From Caulobacter sp. NIBR1757 (GTDB lineage: Bacteria; Pseudomonadota; Alphaproteobacteria; Caulobacterales; Caulobacteraceae): DNA of 64,000 bases. The stretch lies in contig NZ_CP115463.1 of assembly GCF_027912495.1 (NCBI RefSeq), positions 930,001-994,000 of the forward strand. The letters run 5' to 3'. Of the stretch, positions 43,672 to 52,362 are shown one piece after another. Below the pieces are notes generated by a model. The model made no database searches and was not told the DNA's origin. It saw only the letters and a list, made by a program, of their open reading frames with translations. Position 1 is the stretch's first letter; every line of letters begins with the position of its first letter. The position numbers and the translations under genes were made by a program.

Positions 43672-43890
43672 TCCTCCTTCGGCAGGCCGCAGGCCTGACG
43701 GGGGAGGGGGACCGCGCCCGAAGGGCGTGGTGGAGGGGGCAGCGCCGGCGGATGGGGGCGCCCTGAATGCAGCGGCTTCGGCCTGCGCCAGAACGCGCTC
43801 CTCCGGAAAAGCCGGTGCTGCCCCCTCCACCACCGGCCCTAAGTCGGGCCGGCGGTCCCCCTCCCCCGTCGCTGCGCGCCGGAGGAGGAT
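43672..43890. repeat. Family B twin-hairpin repeat, long copy
   Basis: Left arm TCCTCCTTCGGCAGGCCGCA… with GGTGGAGGGGGCAGC; right arm GCTGCCCCCTCCACCACC… ending CCGGAGGAGGAT. About 219 bases, the longest copy of family B (others at 5624-5811, 27565-27742). With flanks it fills the 278-base gap between the quinone oxidoreductase and epoxide hydrolase genes. Confidence 0.9.
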
Positions 43891-43891
43891 T

Positions 43892-44854
43892 TTACGGCAC
43901 CATCACCACCCGTCCGACGGCCTGGCGGCTCTCGATGTAGGCGTGGGCGCCGGCGGCGTCCGACAGCGGGAAGACCTTGTCGATGACGACCTGCAGCTCG
44001 CCGCGCGCGCAGTCCTCGACCAGGGTCTGGATCATGTCGTGGGCGCGGTCGGTCATGATCTCGGCGCCGAGGAAGACGCCGCTGAGCGAGCGGTTGCCGC
44101 CCATCAGGCTGCCGACATCGACGACCATCGGTTCGCGGCCGGCGTTGCCGACCATCGACACCCGGCCGCGATAGCCGAGGCTGGCCAGCGAGCCCTTGAG
44201 GGTGGCGCCGCCGACGCTGTCGACGACCAGGTTGACGCCCTTGTTGTCAGTCAGCCGCATGACGGCCTGGGCGACGTCCTCGGCCTTGTAGTTGATGCCG
44301 TGGTCGAGGCCCCAGGCCTTCAGCTTTTCCAGCCGCGCGTCGCTGGAGGCGGTGGCCAGGACCCGGGCGCCGGCCCGCTTGGCCAGCTGGATGGCGGCGA
44401 GGCCGACGCCGCTCGCCCCGGCCTGGACCAGGACCGTTTCGCCGGCCTTGAGGCGGCCGAATTCGAACAGGCAGTCGTGGGCGGTGCCGAAGGTGACCGG
44501 GATGGCGGAGGCCTGTTTGACGTCATAGCCGTCCGGGATGACCCAGCAGTTGCGGGCCGGCACGGCGCGCAGCTCGGCGTGGCTGCCGAAGCCGTCGACG
44601 GTGGCGACCTTCTGGCCGAGGCGCAGATGGGTGACCTCGGACCCGATCTCGATGATCTCGCCGGCCGCCTGGTAGCCGACGATGTGGGGGTGGTTCACCA
44701 GGGCGCCGCCGAAGCGGTTGAGGGTGTCGCCGCCTTCGATGCTGATCGCCTCGACGCGGATGACCACGCCCTTGGGGTGGCAGACGGGGTCGGGGGCGTC
44801 TTCGTATTTCAGGACGGACGGCGGACCGTTCTCGTAATAGACGGCGGCTTTCAT
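43892..44854 (-). CDS. Zinc-independent MDR / quinone oxidoreductase family protein
   Basis: 320 aa. GroES-like domain (about 1-120: MKAAVYYENGPPSVLKYEDAPDP, GYQAAGEIIEIGSEV) then Rossmann domain with VQAGASGVGLAAIQLAKRAGARVLATASSDARLEKLKAWG (about 143-182), binding NADPH. No zinc-site Cys cluster, so a quinone-oxidoreductase or enoyl reductase type is likely. Substrate unknown. Confidence 0.9.
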   Translation of the reverse strand: MKAAVYYENGPPSVLKYEDAPDPVCHPKGVVIRVEAISIEGGDTLNRFGGALVNHPHIVGYQAAGEIIEIGSEVTHLRLGQKVATVDGFGSHAELRAVPARNCWVIPDGYDVKQASAIPVTFGTAHDCLFEFGRLKAGETVLVQAGASGVGLAAIQLAKRAGARVLATASSDARLEKLKAWGLDHGINYKAEDVAQAVMRLTDNKGVNLVVDSVGGATLKGSLASLGYRGRVSMVGNAGREPMVVDVGSLMGGNRSLSGVFLGAEIMTDRAHDMIQTLVEDCARGELQVVIDKVFPLSDAAGAHAYIESRQAVGRVVMVP

Positions 44855-44919
44855 GGCGGGCTCCCTGATGTGTTTTAGGGGAGGGTAGCGATGCGGCGTC
44901 TGAAGGGTGAATCAGAAAT

Positions 44920-45094
44920 CCTCCCTCCCCGAATTGGGGAGGGGGCAGGCGCGCGTTGCGCGCCGGGTGGGGAAGTGGGTCACCGGCGCCGGCCGGTTTG
45001 TCTTCTCAGTGGATGGTCGGAAAAGTCCCGGACCGACTTCCCCACCCGACGCGCGTAACCGCGCGTCTGCCCTCCCCAATTCGGGGAGGGAGGT
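44920..45094. repeat. Family A twin-hairpin repeat
   Basis: CCTCCCTCCCCGAATTGGGG at the left end, CCCCAATTCGGGGAGGGAGG at the right end, with CGCGCGTTGCGCGC and ACGCGCGTAACCGCGCGT stems inside. The last base of the element (T 45094) is the third base of the TGA stop of the 45094-46050 gene. Confidence 0.94.
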
Positions 45095-46050
45095 CAGTGG
45101 TGCGATTCGGAGGCCGGCAGGTGGCCGCCGCCGGCGTGCGACGCCTGCGGCACGTGGTGATCGACCGGGCCGGGGACGGCCTTGGGGAATTCGCCGGACT
45201 GGCTCCAGCCGGGTTGCTCGAAGCCCTGGTCGGCCACCTGCCAGAGCAGCTGGACATAGCGGCGGGCCATCTCGCCGGTCACCGCCGAGGCGTCGATCTT
45301 CTCGGTCAAGACCTCGGACATGCCGGATTCCTTGGCCGCGTTGACCGTGCTCTTCAGAAGGTAGCCCTTCTTCTGCAGCTTCTCGATCCGCTCGGCGTAG
45401 GTCGGCTTCTTCTCTTCCTTCTTGCCCCCGAACAGCGACCAGCCGGCGGAGGGCCTGGGCCGGTCGTCGTCCGACTTCTCGGACTTGGCTTTGACCTCCA
45501 GCTCCTGGAGCAGGACGTTGAGCAGCTTGTTGCAGCCGGAGACGACGACATAGGCCGCCTGGTCGGCCTGGGCGGCGTCCCACAGGGGCTTGAAGCCGTC
45601 GCGGAAGACTTCCGGCGTGGCCTTGCTGAAGCGCGGGGCCGAGGGCGGGCCCTTGTGGTCGTGCTCGTGCGGCTTGTGGGCCGCCTGCTCGCCGAGCGGC
45701 TTGCCGCAGACGGGGCAGGGGCTGCCGGCGGCAGGCGGGTTGTTGATCACCGTGATGCCGCCGAGCGGCACGCCGATCATCGGCTGCTGCACCATGATGG
45801 CCGGGGTGGTGGCGACGGGGACGGTGGTCACCGCGCCGGTGAAGACGTTGGCGCCGGGGCCGGTGACGCTGGAGATCGGGGTGGTGAAGACCTGGCCGGG
45901 CGCGCCCGGCAGGCCGACCGAAACGGCGTGCTGGCCGAGGTAGGGAGCCGGCGCAGCGGCGGGGACGGCCGGATGGGCGTCGTGGCCATGGTGGTCCGAC
46001 GATTCCCGCTCGTAGCGGCTGTCCAGGGAGCAGCGCGGTGCGTCGCTCAC
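45094..46050 (-). CDS. Protein of unknown function with a CxxC motif, 318 aa
   Basis: GTG at 46050 (VSDAPRCSLDSRYERES) is my preferred start; a GTG 27 codons upstream is possible. Features: a His-rich N-terminus (DHHGHDAHP), a hydrophobic low-complexity part (VSVGLPGAPGQVFTTPISSVTGPGANVFTGAV), a possible zinc knuckle SPCPVCGKPLGEQAAHKPHEHDH (about 143-165), then a helical domain (FRDGFKPLWDAAQADQAAYVVVSGCNKLLNVLLQELEVKAKSE) and a Gly/His-rich end. No signal peptide. No family recognised. Divergent from prfA. Confidence 0.7.
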   Translation of the reverse strand: MSDAPRCSLDSRYERESSDHHGHDAHPAVPAAAPAPYLGQHAVSVGLPGAPGQVFTTPISSVTGPGANVFTGAVTTVPVATTPAIMVQQPMIGVPLGGITVINNPPAAGSPCPVCGKPLGEQAAHKPHEHDHKGPPSAPRFSKATPEVFRDGFKPLWDAAQADQAAYVVVSGCNKLLNVLLQELEVKAKSEKSDDDRPRPSAGWSLFGGKKEEKKPTYAERIEKLQKKGYLLKSTVNAAKESGMSEVLTEKIDASAVTGEMARRYVQLLWQVADQGFEQPGWSQSGEFPKAVPGPVDHHVPQASHAGGGHLPASESHH

Positions 46051-46228
46051 GACCCCAAACCCCCGCGTTTCATGGTGTTGACCCCATGCATGCCCAAAGT
46101 ACCCCCGATAACCATGGTTAACGAACCTCACGGGGGCGATTTTGGCAAGGGGCCAAGTTCCAGATGTGGCGCCTCGGACGCGAGAAGAGTAGAGGATGCG
46201 GCCCCTCTGCCATGAAAGTTCTCATCCC

Positions 46229-47299
46229 TTGCGTCTGCCCCAGGCCCGACTCGATCAGGTGCTCGACCGTTTCCGCGAAGTGGAAGCGCGCATGGGCGCG
46301 GCCACCGACGGTCCCGAGATCGTCAAGCTGTCCAAGGAGCATGCCGAGCTCAAGCCCGTGGCCGATGCGGTCGCCGGGCTGGAAAAGGTGCGGGCCGAGA
46401 TGCCGGAGCTGGAGGCCATGGCGGCCGATCCGGACCCGGACATCTCCGAGCTGGCCCGCGACGAGCTGGAGCGGCTGCAGGACCGCCTGCCGGAGATGGA
46501 GCGGGAGCTGGCCCTGATGCTGGCGCCCAAGGACAAGGACGAGAACGCCAGCGCCATCCTCGAAATCCGCGCCGGCACCGGCGGCGACGAGGCGGCCCTG
46601 TTCGCCGGCGACCTGTTCCGCATGTATTCGCGCTATGCCCAGCTGCAGGGCTGGAAGGTCGAGGTCGACAGCGTCTCCGAGGGTGAGATGGGCGGCTACA
46701 AGGAAATCATCGCCTCGGTGACCGGCGACGGGGTGTTCGGGCGGCTGAAGTTCGAGAGCGGCGTGCACCGGGTGCAGCGGGTGCCGGCCACCGAGAGCCA
46801 GGGGCGGATCCACACCTCGGCGGCGACGGTGGCGGTGCTGCCCGAGGCCGAGGACGTCGAGATCGAGATCAACGACAGCGACCTGCGGATCGATACCTAT
46901 CGTTCGTCGGGGGCCGGCGGCCAGCACGTCAACAAGACCGACTCGGCGGTGCGCATCACCCACATTCCCACCGGCGTGGTGGTGACCAGCTCGGAGAAGA
47001 GCCAGCACGAGAACCGCCGCAAGGCGATGAAGAACCTGAAAGCCCGGCTGTACGACCTGCAGCGAACGGCTCTGGACGATGCCCGGTCGGAGGCCCGGAA
47101 GAGCCAGGTCGGGTCGGGGGATCGGTCGGAGCGGATCCGCACCTACAACTTCCCGCAGGGCCGGGTGACCGACCACCGCATCAACCTGACGCTCTACAAT
47201 CTGGAGCGGATCATGCCGGGCGATGCGCTGGACGACATCATCAAGCCGCTGATCGCCGAGGACCAGGCGGCGCGGCTGTCGGCGCTGGAAGAGGCGTAG
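46229..47299 (+). CDS. prfA: Peptide chain release factor 1
   Basis: Recognises UAA and UAG and releases the finished peptide. PAT tripeptide in [25 protein letters not shown] and the GGQ motif in [20 protein letters not shown] are intact. I take TTG 46229 as start ([21 protein letters not shown] matches the family start; 356 aa); an ATG 11 codons upstream gives an atypical Cys/His-containing extension. prmC, the methylase that modifies this GGQ, is 2.3 kb downstream rather than adjacent. Confidence 0.96.
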   Translation: MRLPQARLDQVLDRFREVEARMGAATDGPEIVKLSKEHAELKPVADAVAGLEKVRAEMPELEAMAADPDPDISELARDELERLQDRLPEMERELALMLAPKDKDENASAILEIRAGTGGDEAALFAGDLFRMYSRYAQLQGWKVEVDSVSEGEMGGYKEIIASVTGDGVFGRLKFESGVHRVQRVPATESQGRIHTSAATVAVLPEAEDVEIEINDSDLRIDTYRSSGAGGQHVNKTDSAVRITHIPTGVVVTSSEKSQHENRRKAMKNLKARLYDLQRTALDDARSEARKSQVGSGDRSERIRTYNFPQGRVTDHRINLTLYNLERIMPGDALDDIIKPLIAEDQAARLSALEEA

Positions 47300-47313
47300 G
47301 GCGGGGCGCAGTA

Positions 47314-47480
47314 ACCTCCCTCCCCGAATTGGGGAGGGCAGGCCGAAGGCCGGGTGGGGAAGTGGGTCACCGGCGGCGCCGGTCAGGCTTCTCAGCGCTC
47401 TATCTGGAAAGTCTCGAGCCGACTTCCCCACCCGACGCGCGTAACCGCGCGTCTGCCCTCCCCAATTCGGGGAGGGAGGT
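47314..47480. repeat. Family A twin-hairpin repeat between convergent prfA and BrkB gene
   Basis: ACCTCCCTCCCCGAATTGGG to CAATTCGGGGAGGGAGGT. It starts 14 bases after the prfA stop, and its last base forms part of the TGA stop of the 47480-48751 gene. Placed to end both transcripts. Confidence 0.94.
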
Positions 47481-48751
47481 CAGCGCTTCACCCGCTTCAG
47501 CAGGTCCTTCACCGCGCCGACGCCACCGGCGATCTCCTCGCTCAGGTCCAGCGCCTCGCCGACCGTGTCGGCCATGGCCGCTCCGCGGGCGCCCATGGGG
47601 GCCGGCGGGCCGGTGGTCGAGTCGTGGGCGGTCTGGTGTTCGATCTCGGCGTTGAGTTCTGCGCCGATCAGCACGGTCAGCACCGAAAACCAGACCCACA
47701 GCATGAAGGCGATCACCGCCCCCAGCGGGCCGTAGGTGGCGTCGAGGTTGGAGATCGAACCGAGGTACCAGCTGAACACCAGCGAGCCGCCCAGCCACAG
47801 CACCGAGGCCGCCACCGCCCCCCAGGTCAGCCACCGCCACTTGGCCTTCGCCCGCGACGGGCCGATCCGGTAGAGCAGGGTGAAGGCGAAGGCGGCCAGC
47901 AGCAGCACGAACAGCCAGCGCAGCGGGATCCACAGGACCAGCAGGGCGTCCAGCCGCAAGGCCGTCATCACCGCCGGCAGGGCCACCAGCAGCCCGGCCA
48001 CGCAGGTCAGGAACAGCATGGCGCCGAAGGTGCAGACATAGGACAGCGCCGTCTGGCGGAAGAAGGGGCGCTGCTCGGCCTCGTCGTAGGCGACGTTGAG
48101 GCCCTCGAACATCGCTTTCATGCCGGCGTTGGCGCTCCACACCGAGACCAGCAGGCTGATGACCAGGGCGACGGTCAGCTTGCCCTCGTGCTGGCCGGCG
48201 ATGCGCAGCATCTGGTCGCCGACGATCTGCACGACGCTGGCCGGGAAGACGCCGCTCATCTGGTCCAGCTGCTCGCGCACGGTCGTGACGTCGGCGAACA
48301 GGCCGTAGACCGAGACGAAGGCGGCGATGGCCGGGAAGATGGCCAGCAGGGCGTAGAAGGTGACGCCGCCGGCGACGGAGGGCAGCTTGTCCAGGCCGAT
48401 CTCACGGATCACCCGCCAGAAGACATCGCGCCAGCCGATCAGGGGGATGTGACCCGGCCGCAGGGCGGCGCGGCCGCGTCCGGGCTGGCTGCTCTCGAAA
48501 GCCTCGACGCTCATCTGGCGCGCGTCGGAGGCGCCGGGGATGACCTTGTCGCCCTGGCCGGTGGTGGTCACCGGCGCGCCGCGCGGCCAGAGGCCGACGG
48601 CGGCGATCAGGGCGATCCATGGGAGCAGATTGTAGGGGCGGCTTTGGGCGTAGGCCTTCGCCCGGCCGGGCATGGCCGCCCAGTCGCGGCCCAGCACGCC
48701 GGCCCATTTCCGTGAGGGGTGTTTCCCGCCCCCGCCCTTGAACAAAGCCAT
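47480..48751 (-). CDS. YihY/BrkB family inner-membrane protein
   Basis: 423 aa. A soluble N-terminus with one membrane segment (LLPWIALIAAVGLWP) precedes the family core, six helices from LPSVAGGVTFYALLAIFPAIAAFVSVYGLF to GPLGAVIAFMLWVWFSVLTVLIGAELNAEIE. The motifs GGVTFYALLAIFPA and LIGAELNAE are diagnostic. Once thought to be ribonuclease BN; the molecular function is unknown. The C-terminal tail is cytosolic with coiled-coil tendency. Confidence 0.9.
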   Translation of the reverse strand: MALFKGGGGKHPSRKWAGVLGRDWAAMPGRAKAYAQSRPYNLLPWIALIAAVGLWPRGAPVTTTGQGDKVIPGASDARQMSVEAFESSQPGRGRAALRPGHIPLIGWRDVFWRVIREIGLDKLPSVAGGVTFYALLAIFPAIAAFVSVYGLFADVTTVREQLDQMSGVFPASVVQIVGDQMLRIAGQHEGKLTVALVISLLVSVWSANAGMKAMFEGLNVAYDEAEQRPFFRQTALSYVCTFGAMLFLTCVAGLLVALPAVMTALRLDALLVLWIPLRWLFVLLLAAFAFTLLYRIGPSRAKAKWRWLTWGAVAASVLWLGGSLVFSWYLGSISNLDATYGPLGAVIAFMLWVWFSVLTVLIGAELNAEIEHQTAHDSTTGPPAPMGARGAAMADTVGEALDLSEEIAGGVGAVKDLLKRVKR

Positions 48752-48826
48752 CCAGCGCCTCCGCAGGGGCTAACACGCGGGGTGACCGGGGGTTGCGGCG
48801 GAGCGACGGCTTTGGCACTGAACGCC

Positions 48827-49588
48827 ATGCGCGCAAGGATCGACAGCCTGTATCGCCACCCGGTCAAGGGCTTCACGCCCGAGCGGCTGGAGTGCGCCGA
48901 GCTGACGGCCGGCGCCTGTTTTCCGCATGACCGGATGTTCGCCGTCGAGGACGGGCCGAGCGGCTTCGATCCGGCGGCGCCGGGGCATGTCTCGAAGATG
49001 AAGTTCACCGTCCTGGCCAAGATCGCCGACGTGGCCAGGGCGCGGACGGCGTATGACGCCGCGACCGGGGTGCTGTCGGCCAGCGCCGAGGGACAGCCGG
49101 ACTTCAGCGGCGACTTGGCGACGGCGCAGGGGCGGGACGCCTTCGAAGCCTGGCTCGCCGCCCTGCTGGGGGAGGCGGCGACGGGCCCGCTGAAGGTCAT
49201 CGAGGGGCCCGGCGCCCACCGCTTCATGGACCATCCGCTGGGCCACGTTTCTATCATAAGCCTGGCCAGCGTCCGCGACCTGGAGGCCCGGATCGGCCAG
49301 CCCATTGATCCGTTGCGATTCCGGGCCAATCTCTATGTCGAGGGTTGGGACGCCTGGGCCGAGAACGACTGGGCCGGCCGCACCCTGACCCTCGGCGGGG
49401 CCAGGGCCACCGTCTTCAAGCCCATCGTCCGCTGCGCCGCCACGGCCGTGGATCCGGCGACGGCGCAGCGGGACATCGACATCCCCGCCGCCCTGTTCGA
49501 GCACTACGCCCACGTCCTGTGCGGCATCTACATTCACGTCACCGACAGCGGCGCGATCGCCGTCGGGGACAGTCTGGAAATCCAATGA
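48827..49588 (+). CDS. MOSC domain protein
   Basis: 253 aa from ATG 48827. Beta-barrel N-domain (MRARIDSLYRHPVKGFTPERLECAELTAGACFPHDRMFAV) and MOSC domain with RFRANLYVEGWDAWAENDWAGRTLTLGGARATVFKPIVRCAATAVDP; the conserved Cys in RCAAT would bind a molybdenum cofactor. Such proteins are molybdenum-dependent reductases of N-hydroxylated compounds or Moco carriers. Its stop overlaps the prmC start (ATGA). Confidence 0.9.
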   Translation: MRARIDSLYRHPVKGFTPERLECAELTAGACFPHDRMFAVEDGPSGFDPAAPGHVSKMKFTVLAKIADVARARTAYDAATGVLSASAEGQPDFSGDLATAQGRDAFEAWLAALLGEAATGPLKVIEGPGAHRFMDHPLGHVSIISLASVRDLEARIGQPIDPLRFRANLYVEGWDAWAENDWAGRTLTLGGARATVFKPIVRCAATAVDPATAQRDIDIPAALFEHYAHVLCGIYIHVTDSGAIAVGDSLEIQ

Positions 49589-50451
49589 CCAACCTCGTCA
49601 CCGCCTGGAAGACCGCCACCGCGACCCTGAAAGCGGCCGGGGTCGACCAGCCCTCGATCGACGCCGGGCTGATGCTGCAGGCGGCGGCCGGCGTCACCCG
49701 CACCGACATCCTGACCGACCCCTACCGCGAGATGACGGCCGAGCAGCAGGCGACGCTCGACGACTTCATCGGCCAGCGCGCCGGCCGCAAGCCGATCAGC
49801 CACATCCTCGGCCGCAAGGGCTTCTGGAAGATCATGCTGTCGGTGACGCCCGATGTGCTGACCCCGCGCGCCGACACCGAGAGCATCCTCGACGTCGTGC
49901 TGCCGGCCTTTCCGGAGGGCATGGCCTTCCAGATGCTGGACCTGGGCGTCGGCAGCGGGGCCATCCTGCTGGCCATCCTGGCCGAGCGGCCGGCGGCGAG
50001 GGGGCTGGGCGTCGATGCCTCTTCCGAGGCGCTGGCGGTGGCCAAGGAGAACGCCGCCAACCTCGACCTCAACAACCGGGCCGCCTTCCTGCACGGCGAC
50101 TGGACGGCGGGGCTGGGCGACGCCCAGTTCGACCTGGTGGTCTCCAACCCGCCCTACATCCCCAGCAACGACATCGACACGCTGGATCCGGAGGTGCGCG
50201 ACCATGAACCGCGCCTGGCGCTCGACGGCGGCCCCGACGGGCTGGACGCCTATCGCCTGCTGGCGCCGGAGATTCTGCGGGTGCTGAAAGCCGGCGGCCT
50301 GTTCGCCGTGGAGATCGGTCATGACCAGTCGGCGGCGGTCGAAGCCCTGTTCAAGGCGGCCGGCGCCGACCAGGTTCGCACCACCAAGGACCTCGGAACG
50401 CGGGACCGTGTGGTCACCGGTTTCAAAAACCCCTTGGAAACGGGCGGATGA
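49585..50451 (+). CDS. prmC: Release factor glutamine methyltransferase PrmC
   Basis: Methylates the Gln of the GGQ motif in release factors. N-terminal helical domain (about 1-75), SAM site LDLGVGSGAILLAILAERP (about 118-136) and catalytic NPPYIPSNDI (about 186-195). 288 aa. In many alphaproteobacteria prfA and prmC are adjacent; here a repeat, a BrkB gene and a MOSC gene lie between them. Confidence 0.94.
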   Translation: MTNLVTAWKTATATLKAAGVDQPSIDAGLMLQAAAGVTRTDILTDPYREMTAEQQATLDDFIGQRAGRKPISHILGRKGFWKIMLSVTPDVLTPRADTESILDVVLPAFPEGMAFQMLDLGVGSGAILLAILAERPAARGLGVDASSEALAVAKENAANLDLNNRAAFLHGDWTAGLGDAQFDLVVSNPPYIPSNDIDTLDPEVRDHEPRLALDGGPDGLDAYRLLAPEILRVLKAGGLFAVEIGHDQSAAVEALFKAAGADQVRTTKDLGTRDRVVTGFKNPLETGG

Positions 50452-50655
50452 GGGGTTACATCCTGACTCGTTCCCTACCTTAAAAGCCGTACCGGGGTGA
50501 CCTGAAACGGCGGGCGCGCGAGCCACGAAGGGCTGCGAGCCGGGCGGGAACCCAAGGACCACTCCAACAGGACAGTCACGGACCAGCCAGCGTCCGACCC
50601 GTCACAAGGCAAGCTTCAAGGCCCGTGCAGACGGCGCCTGAGCGACAGGAACATC
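50452..50655 (+). other. Long leader upstream of the DUF4167 gene
   Basis: 204 bases without a gene, rich in short G/C inverted segments (for example GCGGGCGCGCGAGCC facing GGCTGCGAGCCGGGCG). The region may fold as a structured 5' untranslated region; I see no match to a known riboswitch. The Shine-Dalgarno AGGA is at the usual distance from the ATG at 50656. Confidence 0.4.
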
Positions 50656-51747
50656 ATGAGAGATTTCAAGGGCATGAAGCGGCAGCGCGGCCGCAACCGG
50701 AACACCGGAAACAAGCCCCAGCAGCACAACGCCAACCGCGCCTACGACTCCAACGGTCCCGAGGGGATCAAGGTGCGCGGGGCCGCCCAGAGCGTCTTCG
50801 AAAAGTACCAGCAGCTGGCGCGCGACGCGACGACCGGCGGCGATAGGGTTCTGGCCGAAAACTACCTGCAGCACGCCGAGCACTATTTCCGCCTGATCCG
50901 CGCCATCCAGCCGAACCGGCCGGTCACCGACATCATCGGGCGCGACGTTTACAGCTCCGGCATGGACATCGACTTCGAGGCCGAGCACGAGGAGCCGACC
51001 GAGGCCCAGATCGCCGAGGCCACCGAAAACAAGCCGGAAGCCGAAGACGGCGAGGAGCGCCCCCGCTTCGAGAACCGCCAGAACCAGAACCGCGACCGGG
51101 ACGACCGTCCGCGCGACCGCGACGGCTACCAGGGCAATCGCCAGAACAACCAGAACCGCGACCGCGACGATCGTCCGCGCGACCGGGACCGCTGGCGCGA
51201 CCGCGACGACCGTCCCCGTGACGGACAGCAAGGCGGCCAGCAGCAGGCCCGCGACGACCGTCCGCGCGACGGCAATCGCGATGACCGTCCCCGCGACGAC
51301 CAGCCGCGCGAGAGCCGCTTCCGCGACCGTGACGACCGTCCCCGGGACCGCGATCGCGACCAGCCGCGCGAGCAGGCGCAACAACAACCGCGCGACGAGG
51401 CGCCCCGCGAGGCCCAGCCCCGTGAGGCCCAGCCCCGTGAAGAGCGCGAGCCGCGCCGCAGCCGCTACGAGCGCGACCGTCCGCGTGAGGAGCGCGCCGA
51501 GGCCCGCGAGACCCGCGACCCGCTGCAGGTGATCGAGCCGCAGGCCGCGCCTCTGGCCGCCGAGCCCAAGCGTCCCTCGCCGCGCCTGCGTGGCCAGGAC
51601 GGCGCGGTTTCGGAGCTGCCCGGCTTCCTCTCGCGCTCCGCCCCCGCGCCGGCCGCCGACGCCGCCGAAGCCCCGGCCAAGCCCAAGCGCCGCCGCGCCC
51701 CCAAGAGCTTCGAGGGCGACGCGCCGAAGGGCGATTCGGAAGACTAA
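50656..51747 (+). CDS. DUF4167 protein with long Arg/Asp-rich low-complexity tail
   Basis: 363 aa. The DUF4167 domain occupies about residues 1-95 (KGMKRQRGRNRNTGNKPQQHNANRAYDSNGPEGIKVRGAAQSVFEKYQQLARDA… AEHYFRLIRAIQP). From ~130 to 290 the protein consists of RDRDDRPRD-type repeats and Gln/Asn-rich spacers, charged and disordered; the C-terminus is Ala/Pro/Lys-rich. The basic N-terminus and disordered tail suggest RNA or ribonucleoprotein binding (inference). Confidence 0.88.
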   Translation: MRDFKGMKRQRGRNRNTGNKPQQHNANRAYDSNGPEGIKVRGAAQSVFEKYQQLARDATTGGDRVLAENYLQHAEHYFRLIRAIQPNRPVTDIIGRDVYSSGMDIDFEAEHEEPTEAQIAEATENKPEAEDGEERPRFENRQNQNRDRDDRPRDRDGYQGNRQNNQNRDRDDRPRDRDRWRDRDDRPRDGQQGGQQQARDDRPRDGNRDDRPRDDQPRESRFRDRDDRPRDRDRDQPREQAQQQPRDEAPREAQPREAQPREEREPRRSRYERDRPREERAEARETRDPLQVIEPQAAPLAAEPKRPSPRLRGQDGAVSELPGFLSRSAPAPAADAAEAPAKPKRRRAPKSFEGDAPKGDSED

Positions 51748-51770
51748 CCTCCCTCCCCATTCGTGGAGGG
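51747..51770. repeat. Half copy of a family A repeat
   Basis: ACCTCCCTCCCCATTCGTGG followed by AGGG: the outer hairpin of family A only. Begins at the last base of the DUF4167 stop codon. Confidence 0.75.
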
Positions 51771-51843
51771 ACGGCGGCCCCCCTTCTTCAGGGCGTTCCG
51801 GCTGTGCGCCTGCGCTAGGCTCCGCTCAGTCCCGGAGTCTGCC

Positions 51844-52362
51844 ATGCGTCTCGCCGCCGTTCTCGCCCTCGCCCTGATCGTCACGCCGCTGGCGTCCGCC
51901 CCCAGCCTTGCCGCCGGGCCAGCCAAGATCCGGCTGACCTGCAAGCCCGGCCAGGCGCTGAAACCCGTCGTTGCGGCCATCACCGCCACCCCAGAGATCC
52001 AGGACGCTGAACCCGAAAAGCGGGCCCTGTGCCTCTATGTCGGGGCCGCCCAGACCGGGCCGTTCAGGCGCTTCGCCATCGTGCAGATGGAGTACTTCCC
52101 GCTGTGGTGCGGCACGGCCGGCTGTCAGGTGCTGGTCTTTGTCGAGGACCAGAATGGCCAATGGCGCTCCGCCATCGATCCGCGGATGAGCAACAACGGT
52201 CTCGCCAAGGAGGAGGGCGCGCGGCTCGACTTCAGCCAGGCCGTGCAAGGGTTGCCGGCCATCACCGTGCCGCAGCGACCGGACATGGAGATCGTCCCCA
52301 TCGTCTGGACCTTCGACGCGGAGGCCGGCGTCTATCGCCGGCCGGAGGAAGCGCTGGACTAG
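51844..52362 (+). CDS. Secreted protein of unknown function, 172 aa
   Basis: Signal peptide MRLAAVLALALIVTPLASAPSLAAGPA. Mature domain has four Cys (LTCKPG, ALCLYVG, PLWCGTAGCQVLVFVED), with the CGTAGC pair probably bridged. The segment FPLWCGTAGCQVLVFVEDQNGQWR looks conserved and occurs in small periplasmic proteins of alphaproteobacteria, but I cannot name the family. Its stop overlaps that of the convergent amidase gene. Confidence 0.75.
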   Translation: MRLAAVLALALIVTPLASAPSLAAGPAKIRLTCKPGQALKPVVAAITATPEIQDAEPEKRALCLYVGAAQTGPFRRFAIVQMEYFPLWCGTAGCQVLVFVEDQNGQWRSAIDPRMSNNGLAKEEGARLDFSQAVQGLPAITVPQRPDMEIVPIVWTFDAEAGVYRRPEEALD

